The notes beneath the pieces are model-generated. The model ran no database searches. It was not told the origin of the DNA and saw only the letters and a program-made list of their open reading frames with translations. A DNA stretch of 31,838 nt from Candidatus Undinarchaeales archaeon (GTDB lineage Archaea > SpSt-1190 > JASMDC01): the NCBI GenBank assembly GCA_030753015.1, contig JASMDC010000041.1:1-31838 (forward strand), given 5' to 3'. Positions 7,571 through 13,555 of this stretch are shown here, one piece after another (position 1 is the first letter of the stretch; every line of letters starts with the position of its first letter). Made by a program: the position numbers and the translations under genes.

Positions 7571-8065
7571 CTACTCGTAGGTGATCGTGCGCAGGCGGGT
7601 GCCGTCCTTGAGGACCTCGTCCTTGGTATACTCCTCGATCTCGGCCTTGAGGCTGATGATCCCGTGCATGACATCGCCGAAGCCCCGGAAGCTTCTGACC
7701 GGGTGCCACCAGTTGGCGATGATGGACGCGTCGGAGGGCATGCCGTAACCGTCCAGGCCAACTGACTCCACGAACTCCTTGATCTGGTCGTGGGTGCCCA
7801 TGAGATCGACCGTGTACCCGTCGGTCTCGCCCTCACCAGTGAGCCGACTCGCACCCCACTGGTGATGGTAGTGATCCACATCGATCTCGGCGCCGGACGC
7901 GGCGGCAAGGTCCTCGATGTACTCGCCGAACCCGCTCTCCTCGCTGCGCTGTGGGAAGTCCACGACCTGCCGGTAGTCGCCGTTGATCTCGCGGACGACG
8001 TGCACGATGTCGGAGTGGACGTCGTACGTGATGTGTGCGTAGTGGATCTCCTCGAGTCCTTCCAT
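7571..8065 (-). CDS. conserved-looking hypothetical protein, 164 residues
   Basis: The product is soluble and acidic, with no signal peptide or membrane segment. Notable parts are the His-rich VDHYHHQWG near residue 80 and a C-terminal segment ending in TRLRTITYE. I chose the ATG at 8065: GAGAGG lies 9 bases upstream, whereas the ATGs at 8071 and 8074 would sit on top of it. A TATA box (TTATATGCC) is at 8106-8114. It may be co-transcribed with the transglutaminase-like gene, 37 bases downstream. I do not recognise the family. The His cluster could bind metal, but nothing proves it. Confidence 0.75.
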   Translation of the reverse strand: MEGLEEIHYAHITYDVHSDIVHVVREINGDYRQVVDFPQRSEESGFGEYIEDLAAASGAEIDVDHYHHQWGASRLTGEGETDGYTVDLMGTHDQIKEFVESVGLDGYGMPSDASIIANWWHPVRSFRGFGDVMHGIISLKAEIEEYTKDEVLKDGTRLRTITYE

Positions 8066-8103
8066 GATCATCATCCTCTCTGTCGTGGCCTGGTGCGGGG
8101 GGA

Positions 8104-8117
8104 CCGGCATATAAGGA
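8104..8117 (-). promoter_or_regulatory. TATA box upstream of the gene at 7571-8065
   Basis: On the minus strand TCCTTATATGCC is centred about 46 bases before the ATG, leaving a leader of about 20 bases that holds the GAGAGG ribosome site. Confidence 0.5.
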
Positions 8118-8341
8118 TTCGCCCGCTCGCTGCAGGATTCCCTCCGGCCGTGGGACAAAATTCATCTGATCTCCTGCCAGAACATGTTTTGCCGCACAAG
8201 CGTACAGAGATTCCCGGTGTCCATTCTGTCCTCTCTTTTCGGGATGAGGTACATGGATGACGTCACCGAGCGCGTCGTCGACGAGCTTGATCGTCCCCCG
8301 AGCATCGTGGTAGCGGTCTATCCTGAGACTGTTGATGGAGA

Positions 8342-8411
8342 TGCCCGTGACACCTTGGAGGAGGTCCGGAAGGACTCTGAAGGCACAGGACCGTGAATCC
8401 GATCGGTATAC
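8342..8411 (+). repeat. decayed attC right half
   Basis: The stretch GGTCCGGAAGGACTCTGA at 8363-8380 nearly matches the core of the attC elements ending at 10540 and 11292. ACCGTGAATCCG (8390-8401) is shared with the element at 8818-8947. The terminal box is GGTATAC instead of GTTATAC (8405-8411). I cannot find the matching left box, so this site is probably dead. The region 8066-8434 otherwise holds no convincing gene. Confidence 0.5.
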
Positions 8412-8434
8412 GGAGAACGGCTGATGAAAATAGA

Positions 8435-8770
8435 TCACTCCTTGTTCTTATATCGGTATTTCTGATCGAAATAGGTTATGTCGACATATCCGGCATATAT
8501 CTTCGCTGAGTGTTTTACACCCTTTGGTATGTAATACCGGTCTCCTTTCTGATATGTCCTTTTCTTACCAGAGATCGTTAGATCGCCCTTCCCTTCCAAT
8601 ACAACACTCCATTGACCTTCGTGTGAATGCTCGGGAACTTCAACATCCTTTTCAAATTGCATGAAGATGATCTGGTGATTATCCCCTTGTGATAGATAGG
8701 CTTTGAGACCATCAAATGGGATATCGGCTTGTGGTAATGCCATGATTGGTGGTGGAAAAGGATCCGTCAT
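8435..8770 (-). CDS. small cupin-domain protein (cassette gene)
   Basis: The 111-residue product is a single conserved beta-barrel cupin. Motif 1 is P-E-H-S-H-E-G-Q with W-S-V-V-L-E-G following, and motif 2 is GDRYYIPKGVKH. The three His residues fit a metal site. Cupins of this size bind small ligands or act as simple isomerases or dioxygenases; the substrate is unknown. I chose the ATG at 8770 because the TATA box (CTTTAAAAC, about 8792-8800) is 26 bases upstream; the ATGs at 8788 and 8785 would lie too close to it. Base composition is visibly more AT-rich than the flanking host genes. It occupies the cassette between the decayed half-site and the attC at 8818-8947. Confidence 0.85.
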   Translation of the reverse strand: MTDPFPPPIMALPQADIPFDGLKAYLSQGDNHQIIFMQFEKDVEVPEHSHEGQWSVVLEGKGDLTISGKKRTYQKGDRYYIPKGVKHSAKIYAGYVDITYFDQKYRYKNKE

Positions 8771-8817
8771 GATAAAAGCTAGCATCATATTGTTTTAAAG
8801 CAATAAGGCTGTCTTTC

Positions 8818-8947
8818 GCCTAGCGGCCAAGGACTCACCAGACGCGGCCTCGCCAAGCGATTCTCAAACGACGTTAGGGTCACCAGGGTTCAGAAGATCC
8901 AGGGCCGTGTTGGTAGAGGCCCGCAACCGTGAATCCGGTCGTTAAGT
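8818..8947 (+). repeat. attC-like recombination site A
   Basis: The left box is GCCTAGC (8818-8824, one mismatch to RYYYAAC) and the right box GTTAAGT (8941-8947, a full GTTRRRY match). Inside are the family left core (GACGCGGCC) and right core (GGCCGTGTTGGTAGAG), which form an imperfect inverted repeat. It separates the cupin cassette from the membrane-protein cassette. Confidence 0.8.
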
Positions 8948-8977
8948 GACGGCCTGTGATAAGTTCGGGTCACCAAA

Positions 8978-8990
8978 AAGTATATAAACG
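8978..8990 (+). promoter_or_regulatory. TATA box of the cassette gene at 9016
   Basis: AAGTATATAAACG is a strong archaeal TATA element centred about 32 bases before the ATG at 9016. This cassette carries its own promoter. Confidence 0.65.
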
Positions 8991-9015
8991 GGATATCATG
9001 CGGGGCCATATCATA

Positions 9016-9483
9016 ATGGAAATCGACGTTGCGAGTTATGATGAGCTTCTTAGTGACTCATTCTATCAATCCCTTGAATCATCATACATGAATGCCGATA
9101 AGCGTGTAATTGTAAAACTACCATATGATGAGAGAGCTCCAGAAAAAGAACAGGAAATTATTGATACTGTTCAGGAGCATTTCAAGCAGGAATATGATGA
9201 ACTGTCTACTTTTCTTGATCAAGAAACAAAGTGGGAGGCAACAAAGAGATATCTATCGCCAGTGGTGAAGTCCCGTTATCATCAATCTCTTGGCGCAGTG
9301 TCACTCTTATCTGCACTAGCATTGCCCTTTACCACTGCACTTGCTCCAATCACTCTATTAGCGGGCGGTGCATATGCGCTCAGTTATCTTGACACATACG
9401 CTAATTGTCAGATCGAGGATAGGAAGAGGGTAAATGCACGTAATGACCTTTCGGACCTTGAAATCGAGTTCTTCTACTCATAA
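9016..9483 (+). CDS. hypothetical membrane protein (cassette gene)
   Basis: The 155-residue product has an acidic, helix-rich N-terminal part (MEIDVASYDELLSDSFYQSL), then hydrophobic segments at about residues 98-118 (LGAVSLLSALALPFTTALAP) and 119-130, and a charged tail. I chose the ATG at 9016, just after the expected transcription start set by the TATA box at 8978-8990; upstream in-frame starts lie in or before that box. Its AT-rich codons differ from the host genes. It is the only gene between attC A and attC B. I recognise no family. Confidence 0.7.
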   Translation: MEIDVASYDELLSDSFYQSLESSYMNADKRVIVKLPYDERAPEKEQEIIDTVQEHFKQEYDELSTFLDQETKWEATKRYLSPVVKSRYHQSLGAVSLLSALALPFTTALAPITLLAGGAYALSYLDTYANCQIEDRKRVNARNDLSDLEIEFFYS

Positions 9484-9503
9484 GTAATAGCTCGTAGACC
9501 GTC

Positions 9504-9637
9504 GCTTAACGCAAAAGGGCTTCCGACGTGCCTCCACAAGAGAATCTTCAGCGAAGTTCAGGCCAGCTAGGTCCCAGCTACTGGAGGCGTGTTGGTGGAG
9601 CGTTGAAGGCGCGGAGGCGGAAAGCCGGCTGTTATGT
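9504..9637 (+). repeat. attC-like recombination site B
   Basis: The left box GCTTAAC (9504-9510) is a perfect RYYYAAC match; the right box GTTATGT (9631-9637) has one mismatch. GGGCTTCCGACG near the left end pairs imperfectly with CGGAAAGCC near the right, and GCGTGTTGGTGGAG repeats the family core. It lies between the membrane-protein and TBP cassettes. Confidence 0.82.
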
Positions 9638-9701
9638 ACAGTACTCCACGGCTTTTAGTATTCGATGTAGAAGCTGAGGGAAACAGGAAACCTTTTGAAG
9701 C

Positions 9702-10286
9702 ATGCAAACAACTCCCGATACCACGGTGGAGTCATTGACCAAGATCGAGATCACTGTAGAGAACATCGTCGCCTCCATCAACCTACATTGTAGGATACCA
9801 CTTGAAAGAGTGGCGGCATTGTCTGATAACGCCGAGTACAATCCCGAGCAGTTCCCGGGTCTCGTGTTTCGGATTCAGGAACCAAAGACGGCGAACCTGC
9901 TCTTCGGCACGGGTAAAGCGGTGTGCACGGGTGGAAAGAGTCTTGATGACGTGAAAGCGGCGGTCGGGAAGGTGAAGGAGAGCCTCGCTGGATTCAACGT
10001 GAAGTTTGAGGGTGAGCCAGATATCGAGGTCGTGAACCTGGTGGCTTCTGTGAAGACTGACCTCGAGCTCAACTTGGACAGGCTCGCATACAAGATGGAA
10101 GGAGTGGAGTATGAGCCAGAGCAGTTCCCCGGAATGGTATTCCGGACGGTGAAACCTAAGGCGGCCATCCTCATCTTCAGCACAGGCCGGTTCGTGGTGG
10201 CGGGAACGAGAAACATAGAGGACGCGCGGGTAGTATTTGATATGTTACTGGAAAAACTGCGGGATATAGGCGAAATAAATCCATAA
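9702..10286 (+). CDS. tbp: TATA-binding protein (TBP) carried as a gene cassette
   Basis: TBP binds the TATA box and recruits TFB and RNA polymerase. The 194-residue product has both direct repeats of the saddle. Repeat 1 spans about 16-98 (VENIVASINLH, YNPEQFPGLVFR, LLFGTGKAVCTG) and repeat 2 about 107-190 (VVNLVASVKTDLELNL, YEPEQFPGMVFR, LIFSTGRFVVAG). The DNA-kinking Phe positions F56, F68, F147 and F159 are kept, so it should still bind TATA DNA. It has no acidic tail. The only upstream box is a weak CTTTTAGTATT at 9652-9662. It is the sole gene between attC B and attC C, which is extraordinary for a general transcription factor. It is probably an extra TBP rather than the housekeeping copy, an inference from its mobile setting. 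Confidence 0.94.
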   Translation: MQTTPDTTVESLTKIEITVENIVASINLHCRIPLERVAALSDNAEYNPEQFPGLVFRIQEPKTANLLFGTGKAVCTGGKSLDDVKAAVGKVKESLAGFNVKFEGEPDIEVVNLVASVKTDLELNLDRLAYKMEGVEYEPEQFPGMVFRTVKPKAAILIFSTGRFVVAGTRNIEDARVVFDMLLEKLRDIGEINP

Positions 10287-10390
10287 AAAGAAGATTCATC
10301 CCTTATACGTCAAAACAGGAAAAAGGAACCGATCCACCAGCATTGCCTTGAATCGACATGGTCAATGATGATCGTTGGTAGGGGCATTGC

Positions 10391-10540
10391 ATATAACGGA
10401 CAAGGCATTCCTTGATGCGGCCCCGCCTGGCGATTCTCGAGCGACGTTGGGATCACTATGGTCTCAGGATGATCGGAGCCGTGTTGGTGGAGGGCCGGAA
10501 GGGCTCTGACGGCCCGGACCCGGGAGGGCGAATGTTAGGC
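10391..10540 (+). repeat. attC-like recombination site C
   Basis: The left box ATATAAC (10391-10397) has one mismatch; the right box GTTAGGC (10534-10540) is a perfect match. It holds GATGCGGCC on the left and GCCGTGTTGGTGGAGG on the right, and an internal hairpin GGGCCG/CGGCCC around 10496-10515. It separates the TBP and AbrB/RelE cassettes and fills most of the gap 10287-10562. Confidence 0.8.
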
Positions 10541-10562
10541 GTCGTTTCACGAATGATGAGTT

Positions 10563-10811
10563 CTATTGTTCATCTTTGTGATAAAGGTCAAGGAAGATTA
10601 TCTTATCCTCGTTCTCATTATACATGTATGATAATCGATAAGGAGCGATATAGACTTCTCGCGTTCCTTTTCTTGAGAACCTCATCGGCTTTCCAATCGT
10701 GGGAGAATTCAAGATCTTCCTGATCTTCTTCTTGACCTTGGTCTTGATTAATTCATCCCTGATCCCCTTGACCTTCTTCTTGAAGAGAGGGTCATATGCT
10801 ACCGTTACCAT
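10563..10811 (-). CDS. RelE/ParE-superfamily toxin (cassette gene)
   Basis: The 82-residue basic product has the RelE-like layout: a Lys-rich helical N-terminus, the strand P-M-R-F-S-R-K-G-T-R-E-V-Y, then Y-R-L-S-Y-M and a final strand IIFLDLYHKDEQ. RelE-type toxins are ribosome-dependent mRNA endonucleases; ParE-type relatives inhibit gyrase. The ATG at 10811 overlaps the antitoxin stop by 7 bases, so translation is probably coupled. Codon use is AT-rich compared with the host. It forms a two-gene cassette with the AbrB-type antitoxin. Confidence 0.85.
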   Translation of the reverse strand: MVTVAYDPLFKKKVKGIRDELIKTKVKKKIRKILNSPTIGKPMRFSRKGTREVYIAPYRLSYMYNENEDKIIFLDLYHKDEQ

Positions 10812-11083
10812 TCTTCCAGTTCTTTCTCGAATTCTTCCTTGGTCATCTCCTTGAATTCTCCCGTCTCATATCGAGCTAGAGCTTCCTCGGTTCTCCGTGC
10901 AAATTCAAGATCCTCAGTGAACTGCTTCTCCATTTCCGAAGCTTTCTTCAGGATGAATTGAACTCCATTCTTGATAATGATCAGTTTATCTCCTTCATGC
11001 AGGTCTTCCCGCATTTCAGCGGGGATTACGACCTGTCCTTTGGAACTCATCTTCGTGATAGCAACATCCATGCGATTACCCAT
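10805..11083 (-). CDS. AbrB/SpoVT-type antitoxin (cassette gene)
   Basis: Residues about 5-50 form a swapped-hairpin AbrB domain (AITKMSSKGQVVIPAEMRED, then GDKLIIIKNGVQFIL), the DNA-binding half. The remaining acidic helix (EMEKQFTEDLEFARRTEEAL to EELEEW) should wrap the toxin. The 92-residue length is typical. The ATG at 11083 is chosen because a TATA box (ATTTATACTT) lies 22-25 bases upstream; an in-frame ATG also occurs at 11071. An inverted repeat between the TATA box and the start is a likely site for self-repression. Confidence 0.88.
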   Translation of the reverse strand: MGNRMDVAITKMSSKGQVVIPAEMREDLHEGDKLIIIKNGVQFILKKASEMEKQFTEDLEFARRTEEALARYETGEFKEMTKEEFEKELEEW

Positions 11084-11084
11084 G

Positions 11085-11110
11085 TAAGACTAATCTTACT
11101 AAGTATAAAT
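11085..11110 (-). promoter_or_regulatory. promoter and operator of the AbrB/RelE pair
   Basis: The TATA box lies at 11101-11110. Between it and the ATG, 11085-11100 is the inverted repeat GTAAGA-4-TCTTAC. A dimer bound there would cover the transcription start, as expected for an autorepressing antitoxin. Confidence 0.55.
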
Positions 11111-11144
11111 ACTTTATGGAAATCAGTCGTAATCGTGAAATGGC

Positions 11145-11292
11145 GTCTAACGGCAAAGGCCTTCTATCGCGCCTCCGTAACACGAATCTGTATCGAAGCT
11201 CAAACCAGCATAGCTCGAGGATCGACGGGGGCGTGTGGGCAGAGGGCCGGAAGGACTCTGACGGCCCGGAGCTAGAAGGTCGGGGGTTATAC
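11145..11292 (+). repeat. attC-like recombination site D
   Basis: The left box GTCTAAC (11145-11151) is perfect; the right box GTTATAC (11286-11292) has one mismatch. GGCCTTCTA near the left end pairs with TAGAAGGTC near the right end, and CGCGCCTCC with GGGGGCGTG. An internal hairpin GGGCCG/CGGCCC lies at about 11244-11267. The gap 11084-11428 holds this site, the AbrB promoter and AT-rich sequence with nothing else I can name. Confidence 0.82.
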
Positions 11293-11428
11293 GCAATAAA
11301 ATTTAGTTTTCTATCAATCCTGCAATAGCAGACCATATTGTAAGGGAATTATTTTTCATGTTTGCAGTGCTTTCGAGTTAGGTTTGCTATTATTTTATAT
11401 CAATAATTATTATTTTTAAGGTATATTA

Positions 11429-11797
11429 TTATTCGACATAGATAGTAAGCTCATCTGTTCCTACGGCACCATCATCATCTATTACTTTTAATTTAGCAGT
11501 GTATGTACCCGGTTTTTCAAATGTGTATGCATCCCTTCCACAGTTTTTACAGAATGTATCATACTTACCATCCCCATCTGCATCCCATTCATAAGAGACT
11601 ATATTGCCGTCGGGATCAGATGCTGATCCAGCAAAATTAAACTTTTCCCCGACAGATACATGAATATCTTCACCTGCAATAACATTTGGAGCTTTATTTG
11701 ATTGTACTTCCTTGCTTGTGCAACCTGTATTAAGGACCATCAAAAACGTAATAATAAGGATTCCTAAGGGGTAGTTATTTGATTTTATCTGTAACAC
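11429..11797 (-). CDS. PKD-domain lipoprotein (cassette gene)
   Basis: A hydrophobic signal ends in the lipobox L-N-T-G-C, so the mature protein is lipid-anchored outside the cell. The mature part is one PKD domain (about residues 38-120), with APNVIAGEDIHVSVGEKFNF, the signature D-P-D-G-N-I-V-S-Y-E-W-D and a final strand TDELTIYVE; a C-K-N-C pair sits in the middle. PKD domains mediate surface adhesion or ligand binding. The GTG start at 11797 is the only one that keeps the signal peptide; a TATA box (TTTATAAAC) lies at 11838-11846. It is the most AT-rich gene in the window, a clear sign of foreign origin. Confidence 0.85.
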   Translation of the reverse strand: MLQIKSNNYPLGILIITFLMVLNTGCTSKEVQSNKAPNVIAGEDIHVSVGEKFNFAGSASDPDGNIVSYEWDADGDGKYDTFCKNCGRDAYTFEKPGTYTAKLKVIDDDGAVGTDELTIYVE

Positions 11798-11894
11798 CTC
11801 ATTTAGATTATCACAGTAAAACTAATCCTAGATGATGTTTATAAAACTATCTGAAAAATGAAAAATGAGTTTTTTGAAAATTAAATTTTATGGT

Positions 11895-12030
11895 ACAGAA
11901 CGGTAGAGCCCCCCCCCGACGCGGCTCAGTATAGCGAATTTGTGCGAAGTTTAGACAATCGAGGCTCCAACAATCCTGAGCCGTGTTGGGTGACCGCGGG
12001 GGCGCGAACCCGGGAGGGTGGATGTTAGAC
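11895..12030 (+). repeat. attC-like recombination site E
   Basis: The right box GTTAGAC (12024-12030) is a perfect match. The left box ACAGAAC (11895-11901) is degraded. GCGGCTCAG on the left pairs with CTGAGCCGTGTTGG on the right. It separates the PKD and Phd/ParE cassettes and explains most of the gap 11798-12044. Confidence 0.75.
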
Positions 12031-12044
12031 GCAGTTCCAATTGA

Positions 12045-12350
12045 TCATAGTAAGAAAGAAAATTTCCTCTTTCCGTGAATGATCCTTCGGATTTCAATAA
12101 TCTGATCCTTGATCACGTAGAAGGCCAAATAATTATCAATAACAAGCATCCGATATCCGAGTAATCCGAGTCTATCATCTTTCGGGACCACTCCCAGTTC
12201 AGGGAAGGATTCCAACTTGAGAATGCTCTTGTCAATCTTGTTAACGAATTGTTCGGCCGCGGAGGGATTATCCAGGAAGATGTACTCGAAGATATTTAGA
12301 AGATCGTTCTGCGCGATAGGCAGATATTCGATCGTGAATTTCTTACGCAT
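12045..12350 (-). CDS. ParE/RelE-family toxin (cassette gene)
   Basis: The 101-residue product shows the ParE-type layout: an N-terminal strand (FTIEYLPIAQNDLLNIFEYI), paired helices (NPSAAEQFVNKIDKSILKLE), the segment FPELG, then Y-R-M-L-V-I-D-N-Y-L-A-F-Y and RRIIHGKRKF. ParE toxins target gyrase and RelE relatives cut mRNA; this sequence does not decide between them. Its ATG overlaps the antitoxin stop by 8 bases. It is AT-rich in composition and forms a two-gene cassette between attC E and attC F. Confidence 0.88.
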   Translation of the reverse strand: MRKKFTIEYLPIAQNDLLNIFEYIFLDNPSAAEQFVNKIDKSILKLESFPELGVVPKDDRLGLLGYRMLVIDNYLAFYVIKDQIIEIRRIIHGKRKFSFLL

Positions 12351-12609
12351 TCAATCTCTTCCTAAGAAGGGCCATCATTTCCTTATGAGTCTTTCTTCCT
12401 TCCTTTGAGGAGCTCTGTTCCTCAGCGATGCTGAGTTTCTGATAGAGTTCCAGTAATGCTTCATGTTCTTCATATCGAGCGAGGCTCATCACGACGAGAT
12501 CCCCCTTACCATTCTTGGTAATGTAGACGGGTTCTCCTTCTTTGTGACACAGCTCCGAGATCTCATTGAAATGATTGCGGAGATCGGATATCGGTTTGAT
12601 GATCACCAT
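12343..12609 (-). CDS. Phd/YefM-type antitoxin (cassette gene)
   Basis: The 88-residue product has the Phd/YefM DNA-binding fold at residues 1-50: I-I-K-P-I-S-D-L-R-N-H-F, EGEPVYITKNGKGDLVVMSL and A-R-Y-E. A helical C-terminus that should mask the toxin follows. It overlaps the downstream toxin gene, the usual antitoxin-first order. The ATG at 12609 has a TATA box (AGATATAAAC) about 34 bases upstream. Confidence 0.9.
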   Translation of the reverse strand: MVIIKPISDLRNHFNEISELCHKEGEPVYITKNGKGDLVVMSLARYEEHEALLELYQKLSIAEEQSSSKEGRKTHKEMMALLRKRLNA

Positions 12610-12636
12610 CTTGGATCATGTATTCTATGGAACTTG

Positions 12637-12684
12637 GAGTTTATATCTTTTATGATAATATTTTATCTCATAAATGATAATATT
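12637..12684 (-). promoter_or_regulatory. promoter and direct repeats upstream of Phd/ParE
   Basis: On the minus strand the TATA box AGATATAAAC lies at about 12639-12648. Just upstream of it, ATGATAATATT occurs twice on the plus strand (12652-12662 and 12674-12684), 22 bases apart. That is two helical turns, so the repeats could be paired operator sites for the antitoxin. Confidence 0.45.
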
Positions 12685-12701
12685 ATCGGAATTGGAATTG
12701 C

Positions 12702-12839
12702 GTCTAACTAGTGCATATCCGACATGCGGCATTACGTGTGTGCCCCTAAAGCCGAGTGATATCCGAAAGGGATGTCGTATACACCACCTCACGGGGAAGA
12801 TATTCGACATTCGGATACCATGTCGGGATGCTGTTATAT
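12702..12839 (+). repeat. attC-like recombination site F
   Basis: The left box GTCTAAC (12702-12708) is perfect; the right box GTTATAT (12833-12839) has one mismatch. GCATATCCGACATG near the left end pairs with CATGTCGGGATGC near the right, and a second inner pair is built from GATATCC/GGATACC-type stretches. It is the last recognisable site and borders the MazF gene. Confidence 0.78.
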
Positions 12840-12864
12840 CCGGAACCGACCTTTCTTCCTACCA

Positions 12865-13185
12865 TCACTGCCGTAGGACCTCGACGCACCGATCGATGAC
12901 CTTATTGACCGTCGAACGTGTGAGACGGCCTACCGTATACAGAACTGCCTTGCGATCAATGGTCATGAACTGGTTCGGGCGAACGTTGCTAGGCCTCTTG
13001 AGGGAGCCCGACTCAAAGTCCCCCTGGTCGATCTGTACGGCGTATCGGTCCCTCACAGACCGGCTCGTGACCTTGCATATGATGAGGTCGTCCCCGCCGC
13101 CGCTAGCGACTACAAGGGCTGGCCGTCGCTTACACCCAGAGAGGTCCGTGAAGATGACCGGGGCAACAATGACGTCACCCTTCAC
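12865..13185 (-). CDS. MazF/PemK-family toxin
   Basis: The 106-residue product has the MazF SH3-like barrel: M-K-G-D-V-I-V-A-P-V-I-F-T-D-L-S-G, KRRPALVVAS, LIICKVTS, GSLKRPSNVRPNQFMTID and a final helix (VNKVIDRCVEVL). MazF enzymes are sequence-specific ribonucleases. I chose the GTG at 13185, which overlaps the antitoxin TGA by 4 bases (GTGA), because it places the G-D at the family position; an in-frame GTG also lies 12 bases upstream. It is paired with the ribbon-helix-helix gene upstream. Composition is close to the host, unlike the neighbouring cassettes. Confidence 0.9.
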   Translation of the reverse strand: MKGDVIVAPVIFTDLSGCKRRPALVVASGGGDDLIICKVTSRSVRDRYAVQIDQGDFESGSLKRPSNVRPNQFMTIDRKAVLYTVGRLTRSTVNKVIDRCVEVLRQ

Positions 13186-13475
13186 AAATCCTTCCACGCC
13201 TCGTCCTCCTCCGGCCCGTACCAGACATCCGTCATAGAGGACCGGATTGCTATGGTAAGGCACAAGACCTCCATCGCCTCATCGTCCAGCCCGAACCTCC
13301 TCTTGAGCTCTTCTAAGGTGGGGATGGCATTCTTCAGGGCAGCATCGTGATTCCTTGCGATGAGCACGAGCTTGCGGACGATCTCGTCATAGCTCTCGCT
13401 CCGGTGCTCGCGGAAGGCATCGAGCTCTTTCTTCGTGTTCTTGTGGAGCTTGATGGTTGTGACGTCGGTCGGCAT
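13182..13475 (-). CDS. ribbon-helix-helix antitoxin paired with MazF
   Basis: Residues 1-45 read as a ribbon-helix-helix DNA-binding domain (TDVTTIKLHKNTKKELDAFR, then SESYDEIVRKLVLIA). The acidic C-terminal half (ALKNAIPTLEELKRRFGLDD to EEDEAWKDL) is a plausible toxin-binding region. Length is 97 residues. The ATG at 13475 follows a palindromic operator and TATA box; the longer open frame upstream overlaps that promoter and is rejected. Autoregulation through the palindrome at 13489-13506 is likely. Confidence 0.85.
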   Translation of the reverse strand: MPTDVTTIKLHKNTKKELDAFREHRSESYDEIVRKLVLIARNHDAALKNAIPTLEELKRRFGLDDEAMEVLCLTIAIRSSMTDVWYGPEEDEAWKDL

Positions 13476-13488
13476 GGTGGTACACCCG

Positions 13489-13520
13489 GGTATACCTAGG
13501 TATACCTCGGGATATAAACC
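13489..13520 (-). promoter_or_regulatory. palindromic operator and TATA box of the RHH/MazF operon
   Basis: GGTATACCTAGGTATACC (13489-13506) is a perfect 18-bp palindrome, itself made of two GGTATACC half-sites, with a third imperfect GGTGTACC copy toward the ATG. The TATA box GTTTATATCC (13510-13519, minus strand) places the transcription start at about 13489, so bound repressor would block initiation. Confidence 0.75.
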
Positions 13521-13555
13521 TTCCGCCTCGACACCCGTCCCGTACTCATCCACGC

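Larger units (their letters stand above)
8342..12839. mobile_element. integron-type gene cassette array (attC cluster)
   Basis: Six elements of 130-150 bp, each bounded by RYYYAAC-like and GTTRRRY-like boxes, alternate with single genes or gene pairs; a seventh, decayed half-site lies at the left end. From one GTT box to the next the units are about 540-900 bp, a normal cassette size. The contents are typical accessory cassettes: unknown proteins, toxin-antitoxin pairs and a lipoprotein, plus an unexpected TATA-binding protein. Genes lie on both strands and several have their own TATA boxes, so expression does not depend on a common promoter. Orientation cannot be decided by eye, because the two outer boxes are each other's reverse complement. 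No intact integrase lies in the window; a deleted recombinase is at 13556-13933. Confidence 0.8.

Noticed and set aside
8244-8396. Plus-strand frame beginning MRYMDDVTERVVDELD
   Set aside because: Wobble bias is somewhat coding-like, but the frame runs into the decayed attC half-site, has no clear promoter or ribosome site and no family. It could be a gene fragment; support is too weak to call.
7833-8438. Minus-strand open frame of 201 codons
   Set aside because: It overlaps the promoter and N-terminal coding part of the gene at 7571-8065 in another frame and spans the attC remnant; its second half is Arg-rich shadow sequence.
8881-8950. Possible tRNA-like sequence near GGTTCAGAAGATCC
   Set aside because: No acceptor stem or anticodon arm can be built; the sequence is explained by attC A.
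8342-12839. CRISPR array or simple dispersed intergenic repeat as an explanation of the repeated elements
   Set aside because: The units are 130-150 bp, imperfect and hundreds of bases apart with genes between them, and have conserved inverted outer boxes. That fits attC sites, not CRISPR repeats or REP elements.
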